Shown: positions 50,388-59,867 of the stretch, one piece after another
How positions within the stretch are numbered: the first letter of the stretch is position 1
Layout of the letters: each line of letters begins with the position of its first letter
Source of the DNA: an uncultured Croceicoccus sp.
GTDB lineage: Bacteria > Pseudomonadota > Alphaproteobacteria > Sphingomonadales > Sphingomonadaceae
Direction: 5' to 3'
Length of the DNA stretch: 64,000 nt
Assembly (NCBI RefSeq): GCF_947496385.1
Contig: NZ_CANMCP010000001.1
Location: forward strand, 719,416-783,415
Made by a program: the position numbers and the translations under genes
Notes under the pieces: model-generated
What the model was told of the DNA's origin: nothing
The model's input: only the letters and a program-made list of their open reading frames with translations
Databases searched by the model: none

Positions 50388-52761
50388 CCTCGTCAACTTC
50401 ACGCGCGGAAGTCAGCTGCTCGGGCACTTCAGCTTCATGTTTGCAGCAGGTCTCAAGGGGCCGCTGATCATCGCCGCTATCGGCATTTCCTAGACTAGCT
50501 GGTGGACCATTTCGGCAGGGCTGAGCGATCACGAAACCTACCTTGTCTGGATGCGAATTTATGCTGCCATCTACGGCTTCATGGAGTTCGATCCGGCCAA
50601 ACAGGTCGCACTCGAAACGGGGTTGGGAGGAACCGTCCAGCTCCCCATCATCATACTCGATGCCTATCCACCGGTGATCAATGCCTGGGATCATTTGCTC
50701 GACTTGCTGGGCGATGCTTTGGTGCGTTCGGCCTTGCTTCTCGTGCCGGCGTTCGTGCTGTTCTACTGGTTCGCAGCGCGCTTCGGCAGCCGTTCAAAAG
50801 AGCGCAAACATGAGCGCGGGGCCATGCTCGTTACACTACCGGAACTGGTCGATGAACTGCGCGGGCACAACCAGCGCGAGCGCGCCCGTGAGCTCTCGAG
50901 CTCTATGGGTTGGAAATGGCATCTGTGTTCGCCCAAGGAACTGTCTGCGGCATTTCCATACCGGCCCTCGCATCTTGCGACGGTTGTCTATCCCTGGCGG
51001 CTTGAACAGAGCCACGCCATGCTCATCGGGACCACCGGCATGGGCAAGACAGTCGCCATGTCGGACATGATTGCTGAAGCCCGCGCCAAGGGACAGCGCT
51101 GCGTCGTGTTCGACCTAACCGGCGCTTTTATCGAACACTTCTACCAGGCCGACCGGGACATCATTCTGAACCCGCTCGACGCGCGCTGTCCGCAATGGAG
51201 CCTCTTCGACGAATGCCGCACCGAAGGTGAATTCTGGGCGGCAGCGGAAGCCATCGTACCCCATGACGGGGGCGGGGAGGCGCAATTCTGGGTTATCGCG
51301 GCGCGTGCGCTGTTCGTCGAATTCTGCCTCAAACTGGTGGCCGAAGGGCGGGGCACCAATGCTGCGCTTGCCCGCGAACTGATGACCGCTGATCTCTCGC
51401 GGGTCCACGCAATGATGCGAGGCACGATCGCCGATCCCCTAACCGCTCCTGAAGCCGCGCGCATGGCGGAATCGATCCGGGCAGTGTTCAACGTGAACGC
51501 CAAGGCGCTGAAGCTCCTGCCCACTTCCGGGCGCCGCTTTTCAATCCGCGACTGGATCGAGGAGGGCGCCCATAACGACGAAGGCACTAACGCCAAAAGA
51601 AGTGGCTCCATGGTCTTCATCTCCGCGCGCTACGTCGACATGAGCGTGTGCGCGCAGCTGCTTACGCTGTGGCTCGATACGGCGATGAACACGCTTATGA
51701 CGATGCCTCGCACCAAGGACCTCAAATGCTGGTTCTTCATTGACGAACTGGGCGCGCTTCACCGGCTCCCCGCTCTCGAAAAAGGCCTGCAGACGGCGCG
51801 TAATTTCGGCGGCGCGATCGTCACCGGCATCCATGCCTATGCCAAGCTCAAGGAGGTCTACGGTGAGAACATGGCGATGACGCTTGCATCGCTTGCCCGG
51901 ACAAAATTGATCCTCGGTACGGCAGATCGCGAGACCGCCACCTGGTGTTCCGACTTCATCGGTCATCGCCAGGTTCGCGACATGGAAGAAGGCTACACCT
52001 ACGGCTACAACAATGCCCGCGACGCCGTCAGCCTGACGCCGCGCAAGCATATCGAGCCTTTGCTGCTGCCCGACCAGTTGATGAACCTGCCGCGCCTGTC
52101 AGGCTTCATCAAATTCCCCGACGGCTTTCCAGCAGCGCCGGTCCGTCTGAAGCCGATAGACCGGGAAAGAATCGCGCATGTCTTCGTCGGTCGGGCCAAG
52201 GATCGAGAACCAATCCGGCAGGTCGATGGCAAGAGTGAAGGCGACGAGACGGCTGCCAATCCGCCCGCAAGTCAGAGCGAACATCCCTCGTCGAACGATG
52301 ACGGGGCGGGCAAGCCCGTCGTCCCAAAGCAAGGTACTCTTTCACTAGAGTCGGCAGTGGATGTCGATGCCAAGCAATCACGCCAGCGGGTGACGAAGCA
52401 GGCCGAAAAGGACGTTCTCGACGACACCAGGAAGGTGTCAGCCAAATCCGATCATCCGCGACGATCGTCGCCCGAAGGGCGCGCGGCAACGCCGCGTAAT
52501 TCCCGTCCGCTGCTGCCGACGAATGCGGCGTTTCGCAAAGGCGATCATCCCGATGAGAAGGATCCATCGAATAGCGTGAAGGAGGGACGCCGAAGCGACT
52601 TGCCGCGGGCCAATCCGCCCTCGGATAAGCCGCAAGCCGTCGATCGGATAGCCCAGCGCCAGCGAGAGGCAGAAGCCCGCAAGCTCATGCTCGAAGACGG
52701 CGTTCCCGAGCAGGATCAGCCTTCGCACGAGGGTCCCGACCTCGGCGATTTTGAACTGTGA
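50377..52761 (+). CDS. traD: VirD4/TraD-type conjugal coupling protein; in-frame TAG at 50491-50493, uninterrupted ORF from 50551
   Basis: Frame-continuous MKRNLVNFTRGSQLLGHFSFMFAAGLKGPLIIAAIGIS*TSWWTISAGLSDHETYLVWMRIYAA...; Walker A GTTGMGKT; FIDELGAL. Confidence 0.85.
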
Positions 52762-52798
52762 CGAACGAGGCAGATGCCGCCGGGCGGAGTGACGCCTG

Positions 52799-55735
52799 AT
52801 GCTCTCTGTAGCCAACGTCCGCACGGCTGGCGGCGCTGCCAACTACTTTGCCGCTGACAATTACTATACCCGCGCCGATGCCGAGCGATCTGGTCAATGG
52901 CTTGGCAAAGGCGCGGAGGCGCTTGGACTGCGAGGCGTCGTCGAAGCCTCGCAGTTCGAGGCCGTGCTCAAGGGCATGCTGCCCGATGGAAGCCGTGTCG
53001 GGAGCGATAACAGGGCGCATCGCGCCGGCACCGACCTCACATTCTCGATGCCCAAGAGCTGGTCCATCCTTGCCCTCGTCGGCGGCGACAGGCGTATCCT
53101 CGATGCCTATGGTGCGGCCGTCCGCGAGACTCTGGCCTGGGCTGAGAAGAATCTCGCCGAAACCCGCATGGAAGTCCGAGGCAAGGAGCGGGTGGTCGCG
53201 ACACGCAATCTCGTGATCGGGCTTTTCCAGCACGACACGAACCGCAATCAGGAGCCCAACGCGCACTTTCACGCCGTGGTTGCCAATGTCACCCAGGGAC
53301 CCGATGGCAAATGGCGAGCGCTGAGGAATGACAAGATCTGGGAGCACAACACGCTGCTCAATGCCATGACCATGGCGCGCTTCCGCTTGGCCGTAGAAAA
53401 GCTCGGCTACCAGGTCGGCGAATTCGGCAAGCATGGCAATTTCGAAGCGGTGGGCGTCCCAAAACCCGTTCGTGACGCCTTCAGTTCGCGCCGTACCGAG
53501 ATTCTCGAGGCATACTCGACCATGGAGGCAAAAGGTCCGGCCGCACTGGATGCAGCCACATTGATGACCCGCGCGGACAAAGGGCCGGTGGCGGACCGCC
53601 AGGCTCTCGTGAACCAATGGCGCGAGGCAGCGGCACAGTTGGGCTTTGATCCGAGGCTTGTCATTTCACAGGCCAATGCACGGGCCGCCACCGACATTGG
53701 CTCCGTCTCCGGAATTGGAAATTCGGTCCGATCGATCGGTCAGCGGGCGCGCCTTTTGGCTGCGACCTTCGCGGAGCGTCTGGGGCTACGTCAGGGCGAT
53801 CCGCTTGTGCCTCGCGACATCGAGCGCCGGACGCCCGAACAGATCGCCGCCGTTCATGCGGTCGCATCGGCAATCCGGCATTTGGGCGAGCGCGAGGCGG
53901 CGTTCTCGCGGACCGAGATATATCGCTCAGCGCTAGGCTTTGCCTTGCCCACCACGCTCCCCGACATCGAACACCGCGTCGACCAGTTGCTGCGCCAGGG
54001 CCACCTGCAAAAAGGCAAGGGTGCAGATCGCAATCTTGTTACGACCCGCGATGCGATCGGGCTCGAACAGCGCATCATCGCCGCCGTCGAAACCGGACGT
54101 GGCCATGGGTCTGCCGTGGTCGAAGCTGATGTGGCCGGAGAGCGGCTACAGGCGCTCTCTCAGCTCAAATATGGCCTGACCTTGAACCCTGGCCAGGAAG
54201 GGGCAGGGTGCCTGCTTCTCGCCTCGCATAACCGGATTGTCGCGATTCAGGGTGTGGCGGGCGCCGGCAAGAGTACCGTCCTCAAACCTGTGGCGGACAT
54301 CTTGCGCGAGGAAGGCAGGTCCGTGCTCGGACTAGCAGTCCAGAACACGCTCGTGCAGATGCTTGAACGTGACACCGGCATTCCCTCGATGACGGTCGCG
54401 CGCTTTCTACGCCAACATCAGGGCCTTCTGGAAGGAGCAGACCAGGCGAGGCTTGCCGAGACCCGCGCGTCTCTGCGCGGCACCACGGTGCTACTCGACG
54501 AAGCCTCGATGGTCGGCAATGCCGACAAGGAAAAGCTGGTGCGCCTCGCCAACCTGCTTCAGCTCGACCGCTTCGCCAGCATAGGGGACAGGAACCAATT
54601 GGGCGCTGTCGATGCGGGCAAACCCTTCGACGTCATGCAGAAGGCAGGCGTCGAAACGGCTACCATGAACACCAATCTCCGGGCCCGCGATAAGGCGTTG
54701 CGCGACGCTCAATATGCAGCGCAGGGCGGAAACATCGACGAGGCCTTGCGACATCTTGGCCCGCATGTCGTCGCGTCGGGAAATACAGCTGCCGTCGACG
54801 CCGCGGCGGCCTGGCTATCGCTTTCGCCTGCAGAGCGGGAGATGACCGCGATTTATGCTTCGGGTCGCAACTTGCGCGGACAGGTGAATGAAGCAGTCCA
54901 AATCGGGCTCAAGGCCAATGGCGAATTGGGACCGGGTTCCTTGGGTCTCACTGTGCTGTCGCGCGTCAATCTGACGCGTGAGGAAATGCGCTATGCGCGC
55001 AGCTATGCGGCCGGCATGGTGCTCGAAGTCGACCGCCGGCAAAGGGGGCAGGGGCTGCAGAAGGGCCGCTATGATGTGATCGAAACCGATCCCACCCGCG
55101 AACGCGTGATGCTGCAGAACGAGCGGGGCAAGCGCTTTGAATTCCGGCCGGGCCAGATACGACCGCAGGGTGAGCAGGATCCCCTGCGTCTGTTTGAGGT
55201 TCGCCCACTAGAAATCTACGATGGCGACCGCGTTCGCTGGACGGCGACCGATCACAAGCGCGGACTGCTCAACGCCGATCAGGCGCGCATCATGGCGGTT
55301 GATGCGAAGGGTGTCACGGTGAAAACGTCGCTCGGCACCGAACACCTGCTGGGGCTGGGCGACCCCATGCTTGAGCGTCTAGATCTCGCCTACGCGCTCA
55401 ATGCGCACATGGCGCAGGGTCTGACCTCCGACCGCGGGATCGCCGTCATGGATAGCCGCGAACGCAATCTTGCCAATCAGCAGACATTTCTCGTGACGAT
55501 AACCCGCCTGCGCGATGGTCTGACCCTGTTTGTCGACAATGCGGGCAAGCTCGAAGCAGCTGTTGAGCGCAATCCGGGAATGAAGCGCTCGGCACTCGAA
55601 ACGGTCAATCAGCTGCGCAATGCGGCAGCAATTGGCCAGGCTAAGGGCAAGGCGTCTGATCGTTCGCAAGAACCGGCTCGCGAGCCGCCCGAACTCGATC
55701 GCTCGATCACCAAGCCCTTCGAAATCGGGATCTGA
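52799..55735 (+). CDS. traI: MobF-family conjugative relaxase/helicase
   Basis: 978 aa; His triad NQEPNAHFHAVVANVT; TrwC motif RAGTDLTFSMPKSWSI; Walker A GVAGAGKST. Confidence 0.94.
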   Translation: MLSVANVRTAGGAANYFAADNYYTRADAERSGQWLGKGAEALGLRGVVEASQFEAVLKGMLPDGSRVGSDNRAHRAGTDLTFSMPKSWSILALVGGDRRILDAYGAAVRETLAWAEKNLAETRMEVRGKERVVATRNLVIGLFQHDTNRNQEPNAHFHAVVANVTQGPDGKWRALRNDKIWEHNTLLNAMTMARFRLAVEKLGYQVGEFGKHGNFEAVGVPKPVRDAFSSRRTEILEAYSTMEAKGPAALDAATLMTRADKGPVADRQALVNQWREAAAQLGFDPRLVISQANARAATDIGSVSGIGNSVRSIGQRARLLAATFAERLGLRQGDPLVPRDIERRTPEQIAAVHAVASAIRHLGEREAAFSRTEIYRSALGFALPTTLPDIEHRVDQLLRQGHLQKGKGADRNLVTTRDAIGLEQRIIAAVETGRGHGSAVVEADVAGERLQALSQLKYGLTLNPGQEGAGCLLLASHNRIVAIQGVAGAGKSTVLKPVADILREEGRSVLGLAVQNTLVQMLERDTGIPSMTVARFLRQHQGLLEGADQARLAETRASLRGTTVLLDEASMVGNADKEKLVRLANLLQLDRFASIGDRNQLGAVDAGKPFDVMQKAGVETATMNTNLRARDKALRDAQYAAQGGNIDEALRHLGPHVVASGNTAAVDAAAAWLSLSPAEREMTAIYASGRNLRGQVNEAVQIGLKANGELGPGSLGLTVLSRVNLTREEMRYARSYAAGMVLEVDRRQRGQGLQKGRYDVIETDPTRERVMLQNERGKRFEFRPGQIRPQGEQDPLRLFEVRPLEIYDGDRVRWTATDHKRGLLNADQARIMAVDAKGVTVKTSLGTEHLLGLGDPMLERLDLAYALNAHMAQGLTSDRGIAVMDSRERNLANQQTFLVTITRLRDGLTLFVDNAGKLEAAVERNPGMKRSALETVNQLRNAAAIGQAKGKASDRSQEPAREPPELDRSITKPFEIGI

Positions 55736-55798
55736 CGCAGCGTTTATCCGCATGGGTTCATATGGCACCGGTTGACTGTTAGTTCTGTTTTTGTTCTC

Positions 55799-56047
55799 AT
55801 GGCGGCCATGTCCCGAATCGCCGATGAAATCCTGTTCACGCATATCGAAGTCGCGATTGCCATCGCGTCCGAAGCAACGCTTGTCGGGCTCGGCGCTGAC
55901 GACCCGCGAACCCAGCGCAATGCTCGTGTCGATCTCGCGCGCCACCTGGTCGAACGCATGCAGGGTTTGGAGTTCGAAGGAAAGGGGAATGCCGGCAGGA
56001 GCTCTCAGCCCACTCTCTTTCCGGGCGATCTCTCGCCGATGGGCTGA
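55799..56047 (+). CDS. Hypothetical protein
   Basis: ORF following relaxase; start MAAMSRIADEILFTHIEVAIAIASEA. Confidence 0.5.
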   Translation: MAAMSRIADEILFTHIEVAIAIASEATLVGLGADDPRTQRNARVDLARHLVERMQGLEFEGKGNAGRSSQPTLFPGDLSPMG

Positions 56048-56080
56048 CCAGCATTTAGATGTGGCTGAGGTAATACTGGC

Positions 56081-56278
56081 TTATTGCAGGCGCGTCGGGC
56101 GATCCTTCCCCATCAGCTCTGCAATGCGTTTGGCGATGGCTTTCCAGGTGGCGACGCCCGCCTCGTCCTGTGCCAGCGCGAGCGCGCCGATCTGCTCGGC
56201 GACATGAAGCGGTGCATTCTCACCATGGGTTTTCAGCACCTGGTTGGCGCAAGCCCAGAGTTCCCAATCGCTCAACAT
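56081..56278 (-). CDS. DUF6961-like small protein
   Basis: 65 aa MLSDWELWACANQVLKTHGENAPLHVAEQIGALALAQDEAGVATWKAIAKRIAEL. Confidence 0.65.
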   Translation of the reverse strand: MLSDWELWACANQVLKTHGENAPLHVAEQIGALALAQDEAGVATWKAIAKRIAELMGKDRPTRLQ

Positions 56279-56586
56279 CAGCCGAGACGTCCAACAAGGC
56301 CGAGGAAGAACGCGATCAAACCATAGCCCACGACACTGCTGGCGAGGAGCAGTTCAATATTGAATTTGGAGCGAGGAGGGCGGGGTTGTCCTGCTGGCCA
56401 GATCTGATCGCAGATGAGCTCGTTGAAACCTGCGCGGCGTCCGCAGACTTCCACTTCGCGTCCGAGCAACCGGCGTGTTCCACGCCCGGTGTCGAGTTCC
56501 CACACCCCGCCACCCGAATGGAGTTCAAGTCCGAAGGGGCCTTCGGCAAGACGGCCTGTCAGACAGAGTTCCGGGCCTAGCGGCAC
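56278..56586 (-). CDS. DUF5818-like protein with C-terminal TM helix
   Basis: CLTGRLAEGPFGLELHSGGGVWELDTGRGTRRLLGREVEVCGRRAGFNELICDQIW plus hydrophobic tail. Confidence 0.6.
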   Translation of the reverse strand: MPLGPELCLTGRLAEGPFGLELHSGGGVWELDTGRGTRRLLGREVEVCGRRAGFNELICDQIWPAGQPRPPRSKFNIELLLASSVVGYGLIAFFLGLVGRLG

Positions 56587-57002
56587 GCAGGCCCCTTCCA
56601 GTAGCGATTCCAGTGCAGCACAGTGCGTGTCTGGATCATGGAGCAGGAGAGATCAGCCCCGCTTGGCAGTCGGCACCAGGCAGCCGTCCGGTTGCCGCCT
56701 GCCGAACCTTCCGACCGGCACGTCAATCTCGGTCCACGAACCACGACATGCCCTGTCGAGATGGTCCCGCGAGGGCCGCCAAGAAGATCGACGAGCGCGT
56801 CGCGCGCTTCGATTGCCGACGCGTCGGGGCAAGGCTGGTTGGTCCGGCATGTTCCTTCCATTTCGCGCGCGGCGATCCCGGCGATGCGGACATGGGGGCC
56901 TTCGGCGCACCATATGGGCCCGTCGCCATCCCAGACATGCGTGGGTGTGCAGGTAAAGGTCTGGCCGGCAGCGACGATCGAGGCAGCGAGGAGGGCAAGC
57001 AT
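56577..57002 (-). CDS. Thermonuclease-family (SNase-like) secreted protein
   Basis: Signal peptide MLALLAASIVAAGQTF; HVWDGDGPIWCAEGPHVRIAGIAARE. Confidence 0.75.
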   Translation of the reverse strand: MLALLAASIVAAGQTFTCTPTHVWDGDGPIWCAEGPHVRIAGIAAREMEGTCRTNQPCPDASAIEARDALVDLLGGPRGTISTGHVVVRGPRLTCRSEGSAGGNRTAAWCRLPSGADLSCSMIQTRTVLHWNRYWKGPACR

Positions 57003-57013
57003 TGGCGAGCTAC

Positions 57014-57658
57014 CTAGCGAAGCGCGCGGCCGAACCAAAGCACGCGGCCGACGATATTGATCGTCCGCTTCTCCAGTCCGCGCCAACTGGGATAGGCCGG
57101 ATTGTCGCTGAGCACCGAGACCCGCTTGCCTTGCGGCTCGATTGCGACCCGCTTGACGCTGAGCATGTCGTCCATGCGCAGCACATAGATCCCGTCGCGC
57201 AGCCGCGACTGTCCATCGTTGAGATCGACCATGACTTCATCGCCGTCATGCAGCGTTGGCTCCATCGAATCCCCGTGCACGGCGATGATCGAAAGGCTCG
57301 TCGCCTTGCTTGCGGTCAGACGGCGCAGCCACTTCTCGTCAAACCCGAACTGGGCGCATTTGGATTCCATTTCGGCCAAAGCGCCGTGCCCCGCCGAGGC
57401 TTCGACATCGAGAACCGGAACATGGACCAGTTCGACGACCGGGCCGGATCGCCGCTCGGGAGCGCCAAGGATTTTTTCGTCCACGCCGAAGAAGCGGGCG
57501 AGCACGGAGCGGTCCTGCTCGTCCAGTTGGCGGGGACTGCCGCGGCGGATGTATTGCTGGATGTAGGCCGCGTTGCGTCCGAGAAGGCGAGAAATCGAAG
57601 AGTAATTACAGCCTCGTTGCCGGATCAGATCGTCCAGGGCTTTGCGTGCATCTTCCAT
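57014..57658 (-). CDS. S24 (LexA/CI-like) repressor with N-terminal HTH
   Basis: HTH near NYSSISRLLGRNAAYIQQYI; VHGDSMEPTLHDGDEVMVD Ser motif; GIYVLRMDDMLSVKRV Lys motif; EASAGHG potential Ala-Gly cleavage site. Confidence 0.9.
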   Translation of the reverse strand: MEDARKALDDLIRQRGCNYSSISRLLGRNAAYIQQYIRRGSPRQLDEQDRSVLARFFGVDEKILGAPERRSGPVVELVHVPVLDVEASAGHGALAEMESKCAQFGFDEKWLRRLTASKATSLSIIAVHGDSMEPTLHDGDEVMVDLNDGQSRLRDGIYVLRMDDMLSVKRVAIEPQGKRVSVLSDNPAYPSWRGLEKRTINIVGRVLWFGRALR

Positions 57659-57683
57659 CGCGCGGCGGGTCCTATCGCATCCG

Positions 57684-57704
57684 TCTAGGAAATTAGATCC
57701 TAGA
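57684..57704. promoter_or_regulatory. Operator-like palindrome TCTAGGA-N7-TCCTAGA
   Basis: Perfect 7-bp arms in the divergent repressor promoter region. Confidence 0.6.
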
Positions 57705-57707
57705 CTC

Positions 57708-57722
57708 TAGGAAGTCTTCCTA
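57708..57722. promoter_or_regulatory. Operator-like palindrome TAGGAA-GTC-TTCCTA
   Basis: Perfect 6-bp arms, shares TAGGA half-site with neighbour. Confidence 0.6.
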
Positions 57723-57726
57723 ATAA

Positions 57727-57741
57727 GAACATAACAAGAAC
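57727..57741. promoter_or_regulatory. GTTC-N7-GTTC box, copy 3
   Basis: GAACATAACAAGAAC upstream of the 57-aa ORF. Confidence 0.6.
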
Positions 57742-57766
57742 GCAAGCGGAAAGCGAGTCGAAGGCG

Positions 57767-57940
57767 ATGGAGCTCCTGGACCAGATTGAGGGCTACTTGG
57801 CGCGTAGCGGTACGAAGGCCAGCATGTTTGGTAGGCAGGCAGTTGGGGACCCACGGTTTGTTCAGGATCTTCGCGAAGGCAGAAGGCCAAGGGAAAAGAC
57901 GCGGCAACGTGTAAGGCAGTTCCTAGAAGGAAACCCCTAG
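57767..57940 (+). CDS. 57-aa basic protein, possible mini-HTH regulator divergent from S24 repressor
   Basis: MELLDQIEGYLARSGTKASMFGRQAVGDPRFVQDLREGRRPREKTRQRVRQFLEGNP (manual translation; below the track cutoff). Confidence 0.7.
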   Translation: MELLDQIEGYLARSGTKASMFGRQAVGDPRFVQDLREGRRPREKTRQRVRQFLEGNP

Positions 57941-57996
57941 CATCCTATCGAATATATCATCATGATGTAGACAAGTTTTTACAAATTTATGGAAAT

Positions 57997-59403
57997 CTAT
58001 TGAATCCTCACAAGGACCTTGTCTTCATTTATGCATTCTTGTTTTTTCCTTTCTAGTTCTATAGAGCGCTGTTGTGATCGTGAAGACATGCCAAAAACGT
58101 CGGCCTTGCGCAGCAAAACGCGTCGATCACTCCGAACAATCACGTCTTGTCGTTTCAAATCTATAGTGACTGACGTGTCGGTTTCGGGAAATGAATTGCG
58201 CCTGCCTGAAATGCGGAAGAGGGTGGCGCGTCGACGCATAGGGTCGACGCGGATAATGTGTTCATCATTCATCTCGCCTGACAAATACAACGCACATCCG
58301 ATAAAGCACCTGATAATCCCTTCGAGTTCAGCCACACGCCTGTTGTCAATTACAAGCCGACCATCCTCGTCGATTGCACCTAGCCTACTTTTAGACGCTC
58401 GAAGAATCGCATCAACTGTGCGGTGTGGGTCTGAAAGGCCATGAAGATATTCCATTGCTTGTTCGACGAACTGCTGCTGGCTTCCGAAAAGGTGGCGGAT
58501 GTCACGAACAATCGAAGGGCCTGGCCGGGCGGCTGATCGAGACCGGTTCAGGATGTTCAGCGCCTGATGGACCAGCAAATCCTCACGACGCTGTGCTTCT
58601 GCTTGAGCAAGGAGCTCATCGCTGATCCCTCCGCCTCTAGTTGCATCGAGTGCGCGCGCGAACGAAACCCGTTCCCTGACGAGGATATCATGAACATCTG
58701 ACGGTATCTCGTCGGGGTGAGGCATTCGTCCGCGTTGGGCAGCAAACGCTGCGACAACATCGATTACGGGAGCAAGCCGTTCCTGAAGATGCGGCTGAAT
58801 TGGCTTTGATCCGACTGGCCGGTCGCTACGATATGCGCTCGTCGAGGCCCTGCGCCCGCGTCTACGCTCCAGAAGGAAATCTTGCTCTTCCTCAGGTGAA
58901 CGGAATAGCGCGAAAATTCCAGGAGCAAGTGCGATCGGCTCAACGTCAACAACTTGCGTCAACAGTGCTTTGAGTTCGGCCTGTTGGAAGTACTTCTGGA
59001 ATGTCCCTCTTGTCGTAAGGTAGCCATCGCCGAAGGGTTTCAATCCGTCTACGGGTACAGCCCCGACGACCATTACTGAGACGATGAGCACGCGCCGCGT
59101 TAGACCCCAAGCTGTGGTGAGGGCGTCCACTCTCTCGACCGGATCTTCAATTACATTGAGGACGAAACCGATGTTGACGACTTCCGCCTCCCGTCTATCT
59201 CGGTCCGTAGCAAAATAAGGATCCCATCCATTGGCCTCAATGCCCGCCGCTGCGAGTGCACGCAGATCGTCGCCCTGACCACAGCCATAGTCGAAGACGG
59301 TCACGCCCGGACGGACCAGCCCATGTCTCACTGCGAGGGACATGGGTTGGGACAGCGTATGACGGACCATCGCCGTGCGATGACGCTGGACCTCTACGCT
59401 CAT
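57997..59403 (-). CDS. TIGR04096-like DNA phosphorothioation-associated putative methyltransferase
   Basis: MSVEVQRHRTAMVRHTLSQPMSLAVRHGLVRPGVTVFDYGCGQGDDLRALAAAGIEANGWDPYF...VVNIGFVLNVIEDPVERVDALTTAW. Confidence 0.8.
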   Translation of the reverse strand: MSVEVQRHRTAMVRHTLSQPMSLAVRHGLVRPGVTVFDYGCGQGDDLRALAAAGIEANGWDPYFATDRDRREAEVVNIGFVLNVIEDPVERVDALTTAWGLTRRVLIVSVMVVGAVPVDGLKPFGDGYLTTRGTFQKYFQQAELKALLTQVVDVEPIALAPGIFALFRSPEEEQDFLLERRRGRRASTSAYRSDRPVGSKPIQPHLQERLAPVIDVVAAFAAQRGRMPHPDEIPSDVHDILVRERVSFARALDATRGGGISDELLAQAEAQRREDLLVHQALNILNRSRSAARPGPSIVRDIRHLFGSQQQFVEQAMEYLHGLSDPHRTVDAILRASKSRLGAIDEDGRLVIDNRRVAELEGIIRCFIGCALYLSGEMNDEHIIRVDPMRRRATLFRISGRRNSFPETDTSVTIDLKRQDVIVRSDRRVLLRKADVFGMSSRSQQRSIELERKKQECINEDKVLVRIQ

Positions 59404-59867
59404 GATTCCACGACCTCGTCGCCAACTACCAGTAGACCTGCCGCAGCAAGACGCGCCGACCAGAGCTTCTGTCTTCCAATCAGGTGACTGTTTTCGAAAA
59501 GGCCCTTTTCCACTAGCTGCTTCGTTGTCGTTGCCCATCTTGCCACCCTCGGGTCTCGATCGCCAAATAGCTGTTCTTTTCTATGAAGAATTAGTGGGTT
59601 TTCCGATCGACTGAAGTCTGTGCGCTTGGTTTCGCCAGTTGATAAGTTCAATCTCGTCGACGCGATCAGACGTGGAAACGCGGCGCTATCGAAGTCCTCG
59701 TATTCAAGAAGGCCGACAATGTCACCTTGAAGTCTCGCGACATTCCAGTTCACGCCTCTCGATATGGCGGTCGCCTTGTCGAGCAATTTGCGTGCCTCGG
59801 GCGCCAGCTCTGCAACTGCCGTGCGGTGAACATAGAGTGCCCCCCGAACTACTTTCCCAACCGACAT
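59400..59867 (-). CDS. Separate ORF matching the N-terminal domain usually fused to TIGR04096-like methyltransferases
   Basis: VGKVVRGALYVHRTAV...TDFSRSENPLILHRKEQLFGDRDPRVARW...GLFENSHLIGRQKLW; ATGA overlap with downstream gene. Confidence 0.65.
   Translation of the reverse strand: MSVGKVVRGALYVHRTAVAELAPEARKLLDKATAISRGVNWNVARLQGDIVGLLEYEDFDSAAFPRLIASTRLNLSTGETKRTDFSRSENPLILHRKEQLFGDRDPRVARWATTTKQLVEKGLFENSHLIGRQKLWSARLAAAGLLVVGDEVVES

Noticed and set aside
49665-50402. 245-aa minus-strand ORF over the mobilisation promoter
   Set aside because: Overlaps the RHH gene, promoter and candidate oriT; no domain recognised and composition is unconvincing
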